NCBI GenBank assembly: GCA_046297835.1
Contig: JBKBHI010000009.1
Span: 101,576-165,575, forward strand
Reading direction: 5' to 3'
Source of the DNA: CAMAVH01 sp046297835
Lineage (GTDB): Bacteria; Pseudomonadota; Alphaproteobacteria; SMXQ01
Length of the DNA stretch: 64,000 nt
Positions 46,946-55,359 of the stretch are shown piece by piece. Numbering within the stretch: the stretch's first letter is position 1; each line of letters opens with the position of its first letter. The notes under the pieces were generated by a model, which did no database searches, was not told the origin of the DNA, and was given only the letters and a program-made list of their open reading frames with translations. Made by a program: the position numbers and the translations under genes.

Positions 46946-48724
46946 TCAGGCGGCGTCGAGATGGGTTTGCAGCCAGTATTCGAGCAAGGCGACCTGCCAA
47001 AGCTTCGAGCCGCGCAAGGGCGTGATGTGGTCTTCCGGCTTGGCGATCAATTCGGCGACGTAGCTGTCGCGGAAGATGCCGCGCTCGCGCGCGGCAGGCT
47101 GGCTCATGACGTCCTTGACGAGATCGAGGAACGGGCCGCGCAGATATTTCAGGGCCGGCACGGGGAAATAGCCTTTCGGCCGGTCGATCACCTCGGCCGG
47201 CACGACGCGGCGCGCGGCCTCCTTCAGCACATGCTTGCCGCCGCCGGCGACCTTGAATTCGGCGGGGATGCGGGCGGCGAGTTCGACCAGCTCGTGGTCG
47301 AGGAACGGCACGCGCGCTTCCAGCCCGGCCGCCATCGTCATGTTGTCGACACGCTTCACCGGGTCGTCGACCAGCATGATCGTGCTGTCGATGCGCAGCG
47401 TCTTGTCGATCGGCCGCACCGCGCCCGGCATGGCGAAATGCGCGTCGACGAAGGCGCGGCTGTGGTCGCTCCCGACCAAATCGTCGTTCACGGCGCGGGC
47501 GTATTCGGCATGGTCGCGGTCGAAGAAGACGCGGGCATAGTCTCCGGCCGCATCGCGGCTTTCCATCATCGGCGGATACCAATGGTAGCCGGCGAAGATC
47601 TCGTCGGCGCCCTGGCCGCTCTGCACGACCTTCACGTGCTTGGCGACTTCGCGCGACAGCAGGAAGAAGCCGATGGCGTCGTGGCTGACCATCGGCTCCG
47701 ACATGGCGGCGACGCAGTCGCCGAGCGCCGGCAGGGCGGCGTTCGAATCGATGAAGATCTGGTGATGGTCGGTGCCGAAGCGCTTGGCGACGATGTCGGA
47801 ATAGACGAATTCGTCGCCGCGCTCGCTGCCCACGGTCTCGAAGCCGATGGAGAAGGTCTTGAGCGCGTCATGGCCGGCTTCGGCGATCAGGCCGACGACG
47901 AGGCTGGAATCGAGGCCGCCGGACAGCAGCACGCCGACCGGCACGTCGGCGACCAGGCGGCGTTTCACGGCCAAGCGCAGCGCGTCGAGCGTGCGCTCCT
48001 CCCAGTCTTCCTGCCCGAGGCCGGCTTCGTCGGCGCGCGGATCGAACGACGGCGTCCAATAGCGCGTTTCGCGCCGGCTGCCGTCGGCCTCGATCGTCAG
48101 GATCGTGGCGGGCGGCAGTTTGCGGACGCCTTTGAGGATGGTGTGCGGCGCCGGCACGACGGCGTGGAAGCTCATGTAATGGTGCAGCGCCACCGGATCG
48201 ATGCCGGTATCGATGTCGCCGGCGGCGAGCAGCGCCGGCAGCGACGAGGCGAAGCGCAGCCGCTTGCCGCGCTCGGCGAGATAGAGCGGCTTGATGCCGA
48301 GGCGGTCGCGCGCGAGCATCAGGCGGCCGCTGTCGCGCTCCCACAAGGCGAAGGCGAACATGCCGTGCAGGCGCTCGACGAAGCTCGGCCCCCAGGCGTG
48401 ATACGCCTTGATCAGCACTTCCGTATCGCCGTCGGAAAAGAAGCTGTAGCCCTTGGCGGCGAGCTCTTGGCGCAGTTCGTGGTGGTTGTAGATCGCGCCG
48501 TTGAACACCAGGACGATGCCGAGCGCGCTGTCGATCATCGGCTGCTGCGCGCGCGCCGTGAGGTCCATGATGCTGAGGCGGCGATGGCCGAAGGCGACCG
48601 GGCCTTGGGCGTAAACGCCGGCGGCGTCGGGTCCGCGCGCGGCCATCGCCGCGTTCATGCGGGCGACGGCCGCGACGGAGGGGGATTGCGAATCGAAGCG
48701 GATTTCTCCGGCGAGGCCGCACAT
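46946..48724 (-). CDS. asnO: N-acetylglutaminylglutamine amidotransferase (asparagine synthase-like)
   Basis: 592 residues. The N-terminal class II glutaminase begins MCGLAGE with catalytic Cys2 and has ARGPDAAG and FNGAIYNHHELR. The C-terminal synthase domain has the PP-loop GVLLSGGLDSSLVVGL. It is the first gene of the NAGGN operon (asnO, ngg, M42 hydrolase) and amidates the dipeptide's C-terminus. General asparagine synthetase is the alternative, but the linked partner genes settle it. Osmotic control is expected, though no site is evident in the 293-base gap upstream, in which I see no gene. Confidence 0.94.
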   Translation of the reverse strand: MCGLAGEIRFDSQSPSVAAVARMNAAMAARGPDAAGVYAQGPVAFGHRRLSIMDLTARAQQPMIDSALGIVLVFNGAIYNHHELRQELAAKGYSFFSDGDTEVLIKAYHAWGPSFVERLHGMFAFALWERDSGRLMLARDRLGIKPLYLAERGKRLRFASSLPALLAAGDIDTGIDPVALHHYMSFHAVVPAPHTILKGVRKLPPATILTIEADGSRRETRYWTPSFDPRADEAGLGQEDWEERTLDALRLAVKRRLVADVPVGVLLSGGLDSSLVVGLIAEAGHDALKTFSIGFETVGSERGDEFVYSDIVAKRFGTDHHQIFIDSNAALPALGDCVAAMSEPMVSHDAIGFFLLSREVAKHVKVVQSGQGADEIFAGYHWYPPMMESRDAAGDYARVFFDRDHAEYARAVNDDLVGSDHSRAFVDAHFAMPGAVRPIDKTLRIDSTIMLVDDPVKRVDNMTMAAGLEARVPFLDHELVELAARIPAEFKVAGGGKHVLKEAARRVVPAEVIDRPKGYFPVPALKYLRGPFLDLVKDVMSQPAARERGIFRDSYVAELIAKPEDHITPLRGSKLWQVALLEYWLQTHLDAA

Positions 48725-49017
48725 CAGAAAGCCCTCCGTTCGTTAGGGGGCAGGGCGGCGTCGGGCCCGGATCGGGGGGCGTTGGCGGCGGGATGGGGGA
48801 TCGGCTTTGAGGGGGATCTCAAAACGGCCTTCTCCTCTTGTCGGCTCAGGCTAGGAATGGGGCGAGAAAATGCTTTCTCCTTGCGGCGCGCCGGGTCGCG
48901 GGCCGTGCGATGGTGGGGAGGGAAGGGGAAATGCGGATCGCCCGTCAGGGCCGCGCGCGGCGAGCGAACGTCCGGGGATTTCCCGATATCCACCCAGCGG
49001 GGGATGTCTGCGCGGAA

Positions 49018-49440
49018 CTAGTCCGCGAGATAGATCGTGCCGTTAACGATCTTGAGAGCGATAGGTTCCAAGCCTTGGCCGGGGCACGGCCCGCCGAGGC
49101 AGCTGCCGTCGCGCATGTCGAAGGTGGCGGCGTGGACGACGCAGAGGATGCGCGTCTTGTCGTGGTTGAGAAAGACATGCGGCTTCCAATTGAGCGGCAC
49201 GAAGCGGTGCGGGCAGATGTTGACGTAGGCGAAGGCCTCGTCGCCTTGGCGGATGACGAAAATCTCCTCGTCCTCGCCGCCGCGCCGCATGACGAAGGCG
49301 CGGCTGCCGGGATCGGCCATCTCGTCGAGTCGGCATAGCGCGCCGCCCGGCTCCACCGTCAGCATCGGCGGCGGCGGGCCGTCGGCCTCGCCTTCGAACG
49401 ACAGGCCGACGGGCGTGTGCGTGCTCGGATGATCGACCAT
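49018..49440 (-). CDS. Rieske-type 2Fe-2S protein
   Basis: 140 residues. Both halves of the Rieske cluster site are present: CPHRF (C-x-H) and LCVVHAA (C-x2-H), with CLGGPCPGQGLEPIAL after. It resembles stand-alone ferredoxin-type Rieske proteins of dioxygenase systems, but no oxygenase gene is nearby. It starts 3 bases after the EVE-gene stop, so it is the third gene of yciI-EVE-Rieske. Confidence 0.88.
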   Translation of the reverse strand: MVDHPSTHTPVGLSFEGEADGPPPPMLTVEPGGALCRLDEMADPGSRAFVMRRGGEDEEIFVIRQGDEAFAYVNICPHRFVPLNWKPHVFLNHDKTRILCVVHAATFDMRDGSCLGGPCPGQGLEPIALKIVNGTIYLAD

Positions 49441-49443
49441 GGC

Positions 49444-49857
49444 TTATCCTTTATAACCGCCGAGGCCGCAGATGATCTTCCATGAGGCGGCATCGATCGG
49501 CATGACCGACAGGCGCGACTGGCGGATCAGGGCGAGCTCGGCGAGACGCGGATCGGCCTTGATCTGATCGAGCGTCACCGGCTTGGGAAAGGGTTTCAAC
49601 GGCTTCACCTCGACCATGCCGAAGCGCGCGGTCTTGTCGGTGGGATCGGGATGATGCGCCTTGGAGACCTCGACGACGCCGACCACGCTCTTCTCGCTCA
49701 CCGAATGGTAGAAGAAGCCGAGGTCGCCGACTTTCATGGCCTTCATGTTGTTGTTGGCCTGATGGTTGCGCACGCCGGTCCAGCCGGTGCGCTTGTCTTT
49801 CGTCAGCGCGTCCCAGGAATAGGCTTCCGGCTCCGACTTGAACAGCCAATAGGCCAT
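49444..49857 (-). CDS. EVE-domain protein
   Basis: 137 residues, a complete EVE (PUA-like) domain: WLFKSEPEAYSWD, WTGVRNHQANNNMKAMKVGD, GFFYHS and RQSRLSVMPI. EVE domains bind modified bases in DNA or RNA (they are related to YTH readers). It sits between the yciI and Rieske genes with 3-4 base gaps. Confidence 0.92.
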   Translation of the reverse strand: MAYWLFKSEPEAYSWDALTKDKRTGWTGVRNHQANNNMKAMKVGDLGFFYHSVSEKSVVGVVEVSKAHHPDPTDKTARFGMVEVKPLKPFPKPVTLDQIKADPRLAELALIRQSRLSVMPIDAASWKIICGLGGYKG

Positions 49858-49861
49858 GGCG

Positions 49862-50161
49862 TCACTTCCCCGCGGCGGCCGGGTAGAACGTGATCAGCTT
49901 CCACGGCGTGATGGTGCGGCTCGCGAACAGGCCGCCCTTGTAATAGGGGTCGCCGTTGGCGAACGCCTCGGCGGCGGCGCGGTCGGGGGCTTCGTAGATG
50001 ATGGTCGTGCCGGTCATGGCGACGCCGTCCTCGGCCAGCATCGGGCCGGCGACGAACACCTTTTCCTCGTTATCGTGGATGTATTCGATGTGGGTGGGGC
50101 GGATTTTGAGGCGCAGGTCCTGGCTGTCCGGCTTATCGACGCACTGGATGATGAAAAGCAT
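49862..50161 (-). CDS. YciI-like (YCII family) protein
   Basis: 99 residues of the ferredoxin-like YCII fold, with RPTHIEYI (conserved His-Asp-type site), AGPMLAEDG and the C-terminal ADGDPY-like FANGDPYYKGGLF block. Family members are dehalogenase-like or structural; the function is unknown. In related genomes it usually follows gpsA directly, but here the OpgC-SGNH cassette lies between them. Confidence 0.9.
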   Translation of the reverse strand: MLFIIQCVDKPDSQDLRLKIRPTHIEYIHDNEEKVFVAGPMLAEDGVAMTGTTIIYEAPDRAAAEAFANGDPYYKGGLFASRTITPWKLITFYPAAAGK

Positions 50162-50340
50162 GGGTCTTCCCTTGTTGCCGGGCTTGGCGGCCGGCTTTTA
50201 ATGAAGTGCCGCCAATGTAGCGGCGGGCCGGCGGCTTGCCAACCTGCGGACGAGAAGGCAGAGTCGGTCATGCTTCCACGGGGCGCCTCTCGGGAAGCGA
50301 TCCCCCACGAGGCGACCCAGATGAACGGCCTCGACCGGCG

Positions 50341-51564
50341 ATGACGATCTTCCCCTCCCGCGCCGCGCCAACGCCGCCGGTCTCGCCCGCGCTTATGCCG
50401 GGCGCGCGCGACCTCAGGCTCGACTTCTTCCGCGGCCTGGCGCTGATCTGCATCTTCATCGACCATATCCCCGGCAATCTCGTCGCCGATTACACGATCC
50501 GCAACATCGGCCTCAGCGACGCGTCCGAGCTGTTCATCCTGATTTCGGGCTATGCCGCCGGCCTCGTCTATATGGGCGCGATGCGGCGCGAAGGCTTCGT
50601 CTTCTCGGGGCTGCGCGTCTGGCGGCGCGTCTGGCAGCTCTATGTCGCGCATCTCTTCCTGTTCATCATCTTCACCGCCCAAGTGGCTTGGACGTCGATG
50701 CGCTTCGACAACCCGATGTATGTCGAGGAAATGAACATCGCCAGCTTTCTCGATCAGCCGCATATCGCGATCCTCGAGGCGCTGCTGCTGAAGTTCAAGC
50801 CGGTCTACATGGACATCCTCCCGCTCTACATCGTGCTGCTCGGCTTTTTCCCCTTCGCGCTGTGGCTGATCGGCAAAAACCGCCTGCTGACGCTGGCGCT
50901 GTCTGTGGCGCTCTATCTCGTCGTGCGCGTCTACCACTTGAATCTGCCGGGCTATCCCGAAGGAGCCGTGTGGTATTTCAATCCGCTCGCCTGGCAATTG
51001 CTGTTCGTCATCGGCGCGATCCTCGGCGCGTCGGCGCGCTTGCCCGCCTCGCCGACCGGCCTGTTTCCCGTGCCGCGCAAGCGCTGGCTTCTGTCGCTCT
51101 CTATCGCTTACGCGCTGTTCGGTTTCGCCATGCAGTTCCTTTGGGAGCATGCGCGGCTCGAGCTTTTGCCGCCGGGCATGGAGGCGCTGATCTTCCCGAC
51201 CGACAAGACCAATCTGTCGGCCTGGCGTTTCGTCAACCTGCTGGCGCTCGCCTATATCACCACCTATTTCCTGCGCGCCGACAGCCGGCTGCTGCGGTGG
51301 CGCGGGTTGCGGCCGCTTATCGTTTGCGGCCAGCATTCGCTGCACATCTTCTGCCTCGGCGTGTTCCTGTCGTTCGCCGGCCTGATCGTGCTGGTCGAGT
51401 TCGGCGACGGCTTGGCATATCAATTGCTGGTCAATGCGACGGGGATCGGCATCATGGTCGCCGCCGCCGCGCTGCTCGATTGGTACCGCGTCAAGGAGCG
51501 CGCGCCGCGTCCGGCGGAGCGGAAGATGGATTCGACGGCTTTGGGGGGAGGATCGGCCGAATGA
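50341..51564 (+). CDS. OpgC-domain membrane acyltransferase
   Basis: 407 residues with about ten membrane helices. The opening RDLRLDFFRGLALICIFIDHIPGN is the OpgC signature, with Arg/Asp pairs and a His, and the DASELFILISGYAAGLVY segment follows. OpgC proteins transfer succinyl or similar groups to periplasmic glucans. Here the gene overlaps a secreted SGNH-hydrolase-like gene (ATGA), so a two- or three-part acyl-modification unit is likely. The ATG at 50341 is chosen by homology; the upstream reading frame is weak. Confidence 0.88.
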   Translation: MTIFPSRAAPTPPVSPALMPGARDLRLDFFRGLALICIFIDHIPGNLVADYTIRNIGLSDASELFILISGYAAGLVYMGAMRREGFVFSGLRVWRRVWQLYVAHLFLFIIFTAQVAWTSMRFDNPMYVEEMNIASFLDQPHIAILEALLLKFKPVYMDILPLYIVLLGFFPFALWLIGKNRLLTLALSVALYLVVRVYHLNLPGYPEGAVWYFNPLAWQLLFVIGAILGASARLPASPTGLFPVPRKRWLLSLSIAYALFGFAMQFLWEHARLELLPPGMEALIFPTDKTNLSAWRFVNLLALAYITTYFLRADSRLLRWRGLRPLIVCGQHSLHIFCLGVFLSFAGLIVLVEFGDGLAYQLLVNATGIGIMVAAAALLDWYRVKERAPRPAERKMDSTALGGGSAE

Positions 51565-52349
51565 ACGCCGGGTTTGTTTCGCGTCGCGGGTCGCTGCCGC
51601 ACTTATGCGCGGTGGCGGGGATCGTCATGGCGTTCGCGGCGGCGCCGGCCGCGGCGGATGCGGGCGTCAGCCCTGCGAGCGACTTGCGCGCTTTTTGCGC
51701 GGTGCCGGAAAGCTTGTCGCCCAGCGTGTTCCTCAAGCACACCCGCGCCGCCTATCGCGCCGGCAAGCCGTTGCGCGTCGTCGTCCTCGGCACCTCGTCG
51801 AGCGCCGGCACCGGCGGCCCGGGGCGCGGCGAACCCTATCCGGCGCGGCTGCAAACCGATCTGCAGCGGCGCTTCGCGCTTCCGGTCGAGGTCGTGAACA
51901 AGAGCCTCCCGGGCCAGACGGCGCGCCAGATGGCGGCGCGGCTCGAGGACGATGCGGCCAGCCGCAGCCCCAGCTTGGTCATTTGGCAGACCGGCACGGT
52001 CGACGCTTCGGCCCACGCGGAAGTCGATGATTTCGGCCGGGCTCTTTCTCAAGGCATTGAAATTCTTGATAAAGAAGGAATCGATGTGATCTTGATGAAT
52101 ATGCAATACTCGCGGCGTATAGAATTGCTCGTCAATTACGGGCCCTATGTCGAGATGATGAAGGCGGCCGCTTCGCAATCGGACGCCCTCTTGTTCGACC
52201 GGCTCGAAATGATGCGCCACTGGGCGGCGGAAGGTCGGCTCGATTTCGACGACATGCCGCGCTCGGAACGTGCCAGCCGTGCCGTCAAGCTTCACGAGTG
52301 CCTCGCTTTGCAGTTGGGCGACATGATCGAGAAAGCCGTTCGCCGCTAA
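51561..52349 (+). CDS. Secreted SGNH-hydrolase-like protein, probably degenerate
   Basis: 262 residues with an N-terminal signal-like stretch (hydrophobic 16-33, AAPAAADA). Block I is VVVLGTSSSAGTGG (candidate nucleophile Ser), and block II is VNKSLPGQTARQMAARL. Block III reads QTGTVDA where GxN is expected, and the final D-x-x-H is not found (FDDMPRSE). The last region resembles the active neighbour at 52408 but without its His. It may act as a non-catalytic partner or glycan-binding protein. It overlaps opgC by 4 bases. Confidence 0.8.
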   Translation: MNAGFVSRRGSLPHLCAVAGIVMAFAAAPAAADAGVSPASDLRAFCAVPESLSPSVFLKHTRAAYRAGKPLRVVVLGTSSSAGTGGPGRGEPYPARLQTDLQRRFALPVEVVNKSLPGQTARQMAARLEDDAASRSPSLVIWQTGTVDASAHAEVDDFGRALSQGIEILDKEGIDVILMNMQYSRRIELLVNYGPYVEMMKAAASQSDALLFDRLEMMRHWAAEGRLDFDDMPRSERASRAVKLHECLALQLGDMIEKAVRR

Positions 52350-52407
52350 TCGCGGCCAGCGCATCGGGCATCGAACAACGGCGTTTCGTCATTCAACCGG
52401 GGTTTCT

Positions 52408-53400
52408 TTGTCCGCGCCGCGTCTTCTTCCCGCCCTCCTCGCCGCATCGTTCGCCGCCGCTTTGTGCGCCGGCGCGATCGCGACCGACGCGCTGGCCGCG
52501 CCCAAGAAAAGCGCGCGCTTCGACGCGTCGCGCTGCGCCGTGCCCGATTCGCTCGTCGCGCAGGATCAGGCCCTGCCGCATGTCGGCTTCAAGCTGCGCA
52601 ACGACATGCCGATCAAGATCGTCGCCATCGGCTCCTCTTCGACCCAAGGGCACGGCGCGACCGGCCCGAGCTGGTCCTATCCGGCCCGGCTGGCCGTCGA
52701 ACTGTCAGAATTGTGGCCGCGCGCACAGCTCACCGTGGTCAATCGCGGCGTCGGCGGCGAGCGCACGGCGCAGATGATGGCGCGCTTCGAGCGCGACGTG
52801 CTGGCCGAAAAGCCCGATCTCGTCATCTGGCAGGTCGGCACCAACGAAAGCCTCGCCGGCGACACGATCTATGCCATGCGCGAATTGATCCTCGAAGGCA
52901 TCGACACGCTGGAGATGGCGGGCATCGACGTCATCGTCATGTCGCCGCAATACGCCCCGCGCTTCAACGAGAAGCCCGACCATCTGCTGCGCGTCGAAGC
53001 GGTGCGCAGCGCCGCGCAGCTCAAGAACGTCGGCGTGTTCCGCCGTTTCGAGATCATGCAGAACTGGGTGGCGCGCGGGAACATGAGCATGGCGGTCATG
53101 ATCACCGCCGACGGCCTGCACATGAACGATCTCAGCTACGCTTGCACCGCGCATCTGCTGGCGCGCCAGATCGCCGGCGCGAGCCGCGGCATGCCGCTGA
53201 TCGCCATCAAGCCTGCGCCCGCCATGGCCGCCGGGGCGATGGCCGCGCCGTCGATCGGCGCGGGACCGATGATGGCCAAGCCGGTCGACGCCGTTCCCGT
53301 CGCCAGCGCGGGCGTCGTCGCGCCCGCCATATTGCCGGGGGCGACGCCGAGCGTCGGCGTTCCGGCTACGCCGGTTATTTCCCCGAATACTCTGCGGTAA
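52408..53400 (+). CDS. Secreted SGNH/GDSL-type hydrolase
   Basis: 330 residues from a TTG start (GGGG just upstream). A signal peptide covers about 1-27 (LLPALLAASFAAALCAGAIA). Catalytic blocks are complete: VAIGSSSTQGHG (Ser), VNRGVGGERTAQMM (Gly), QVGTNE (Asn) and ADGLHMND (Asp, His). A C-terminal tail of Ala, Pro, Gly and Met runs from about 265. It is most likely a periplasmic esterase on acylated glycan. Its 3' end overlaps gpsA by 26 bases. Confidence 0.88.
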   Translation: MSAPRLLPALLAASFAAALCAGAIATDALAAPKKSARFDASRCAVPDSLVAQDQALPHVGFKLRNDMPIKIVAIGSSSTQGHGATGPSWSYPARLAVELSELWPRAQLTVVNRGVGGERTAQMMARFERDVLAEKPDLVIWQVGTNESLAGDTIYAMRELILEGIDTLEMAGIDVIVMSPQYAPRFNEKPDHLLRVEAVRSAAQLKNVGVFRRFEIMQNWVARGNMSMAVMITADGLHMNDLSYACTAHLLARQIAGASRGMPLIAIKPAPAMAAGAMAAPSIGAGPMMAKPVDAVPVASAGVVAPAILPGATPSVGVPATPVISPNTLR

Positions 53401-54403
53401 ACGGCCGCGCCAACAGCGCGTCGATCGCGGCGTCGATGTGCGCGCCGCCGTGCAGCACCGCATCGACCGCGAAGCAGATCGGCATGTCGACGCCGCGCGC
53501 GCGCGCCAAAGCGGCGACGGCCGGCGCGGAGAACACGCCTTCGGCGACCGAACTCTTGCCGCCGAGCGCGCTTTGCAGGTCCTCGCCCTGTCCGAGCGCC
53601 AAGCCGACCGAGTAGTTGCGCGATTTGGCGCTCATGCAGGTGAGCATCAGGTCGCCCGCGCCGGACAGGCCCATCAGCGTCTCGCCGCGTCCGCCGAGCG
53701 CGATGCCGAGCCGCACGATCTCATGCAGGCCGCGCGTGATCAGCGCGGCGCGCGCGTTCTCGCCGAGGCCGCGGCCGCTGACGATGCCGCTGGCGATGGC
53801 CAGCACGTTCTTCACCGCGCCGCCGACCTGCGCGCCGATCATGTCGTCCGATAGATAAGGCCGCATCCGCGCCGAGCCGAGCGCAGCGACGAGCCGCGCG
53901 CCGAGCGCGGCATCCCTGCAGGCAAGCGTCACGGCGACCGGCAGGCCGCGTGCCGCTTCGCCGGCGAAGGTCGGCCCCGACAGCACGGCGAGTTTGGCCT
54001 GTGGCAAGGCTTCGGCCACGGCCTCGCTCATCAGCGCGCCGCTGCCCTGCTCGATGCCCTTGGCGCAGATCACGCCGGGCAGGCCGTCGCGCCAGTGGGG
54101 CGCGAGCTTGGCGGCGGTGGCGCGCAGGAACTGCGCCGGCGCGACCAGTAGCACGGCGTCGGCGTCGCAGGCGCGCGCCGGATCGTCGGTGGCGGCGACC
54201 GCGCTCGGCAACGCGATGCCGGGCAAAAAGGCGCGGTTCTCGCGGCGCTGGTTGATGTCGGCGACGACGTCAGGTTCGCGGGCCCACAGGATCACCTGGC
54301 GGCCAGCGCGCGCGGCCGCGGCGGCCAGTGCGGTGCCCCAGGCGCCGCCGCCGATCACGCCGATGCGGGCCATGCTGCCGTCCGGATTGCTCGTCGCGCT
54401 CAT
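53375..54403 (-). CDS. gpsA: Glycerol-3-phosphate dehydrogenase [NAD(P)+]
   Basis: 342 residues. NAD-binding IGVIGGGAWGTALA, then CAKGIEQ, LSGPTFAGEAARGLP, and the catalytic AVKNVLAIASGI (Lys). It makes sn-glycerol-3-phosphate for phospholipids. The start at 54403 overlaps the EamA stop (ATGA); an inner ATG at 54373 is the alternative. Transcription order is tsaD, EamA, gpsA. Confidence 0.96.
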   Translation of the reverse strand: MSATSNPDGSMARIGVIGGGAWGTALAAAAARAGRQVILWAREPDVVADINQRRENRAFLPGIALPSAVAATDDPARACDADAVLLVAPAQFLRATAAKLAPHWRDGLPGVICAKGIEQGSGALMSEAVAEALPQAKLAVLSGPTFAGEAARGLPVAVTLACRDAALGARLVAALGSARMRPYLSDDMIGAQVGGAVKNVLAIASGIVSGRGLGENARAALITRGLHEIVRLGIALGGRGETLMGLSGAGDLMLTCMSAKSRNYSVGLALGQGEDLQSALGGKSSVAEGVFSAPAVAALARARGVDMPICFAVDAVLHGGAHIDAAIDALLARPFTAEYSGK

Positions 54404-55359
54404 GCTTTGGTCTCGTGCGTCGCTTCGGGGGGTATCGCGCCGCGCCGCGCCGTCTTGGCGTCGCGCTGCGCGGTGTAATAGGTCGCCCCGAAGATGACCG
54501 CCGCGCCGATCCATGTCCAGAGGTCCGACAGCTCGCCGAACAGCACGAAGGCGGCCGCGGCGGCGAGCGGCATGCGCAGGAAGTCGAAGACGATGACGAC
54601 CTTGGCCTCGGCCAGCTTCAAGGCATGGGCGAGCAGGAACTGCGCCAGGAAACCGACGACGCCGAGCGCCACGAGCCAGGGCAGGGCGGCGGCCGGCACC
54701 GGCCGCCAATCGAGCAGCGCCGGTCCGAGCGCGACCAGCGCCATCAAGGGCGTGGTGTAGAACATGATGATGACCGGCGAGGCGTTCTGCGTCTGGCGGC
54801 GGATCAGGATCACGGCGAGGGCGTAAAGCGCGGCCGAGGTCAGGGCGGCGCCGGCGGGCAGGCCAATCTCGGCGAAGCCCGGCCGCATGATGATCAGCAC
54901 GCCGCCGAAACCGACGAGCAGGGCGGCGATCCGGCGCGGCCCGATATGCTCGCCGAGCAGCAGCGCGGCGAACACCACCGTCCACAGCGGCAAGGTGAAT
55001 TGCAGCGCCATGGCGTCGCCGATCTGCATATGGGCGATAGCCCAGAACCAGACGATCATGCCGGCGCCGTTGCACAGCGCGCGCAACACGTGGAACTTGA
55101 ATGGCCCAGGCGCCAAGGCCTTCCAGCCGCCGCGCCACACCGCCTGCGTCGCCCAGGGCAGCAGCAGGCAAAAGCCGATGGCGTTGCGCAAGGCCGCGAT
55201 CTCGGCCGCGCCGAGCCAGGCCGAGAGATAGCGCACACAGATCGGCACGCCGACGAAGCAGAGCGCCGAGGCGAGCGCGAAGCCGGCGGCGCGCAGGGCG
55301 CGTTTATGGCGTTCCGCGCCGGTCTCGGGCGCGGCCGGCGGGGACGAGTCGGCGCTCAC
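54400..55359 (-). CDS. EamA-family (DMT) transporter
   Basis: 319 residues with about ten membrane helices in two EamA repeats, for example RNAIGFCLLLPWA with FTLPLWTVVFAALLLGEHIG in the first and the second ending VLFGELSDLWTWIGAAVIFGA. Such carriers move amino acids or other small metabolites; the substrate is unknown. A GTG start overlaps the tsaD stop (GTGA). The gene interrupts the tsaD-gpsA pair. Confidence 0.9.
   Translation of the reverse strand: MSADSSPPAAPETGAERHKRALRAAGFALASALCFVGVPICVRYLSAWLGAAEIAALRNAIGFCLLLPWATQAVWRGGWKALAPGPFKFHVLRALCNGAGMIVWFWAIAHMQIGDAMALQFTLPLWTVVFAALLLGEHIGPRRIAALLVGFGGVLIIMRPGFAEIGLPAGAALTSAALYALAVILIRRQTQNASPVIIMFYTTPLMALVALGPALLDWRPVPAAALPWLVALGVVGFLAQFLLAHALKLAEAKVVIVFDFLRMPLAAAAAFVLFGELSDLWTWIGAAVIFGATYYTAQRDAKTARRGAIPPEATHETKA

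Noticed and set aside
50341..53400. Mobile element carrying the OpgC-SGNH genes
   Set aside because: No integrase, transposase, terminal repeats or obvious change in base composition are seen at its edges.
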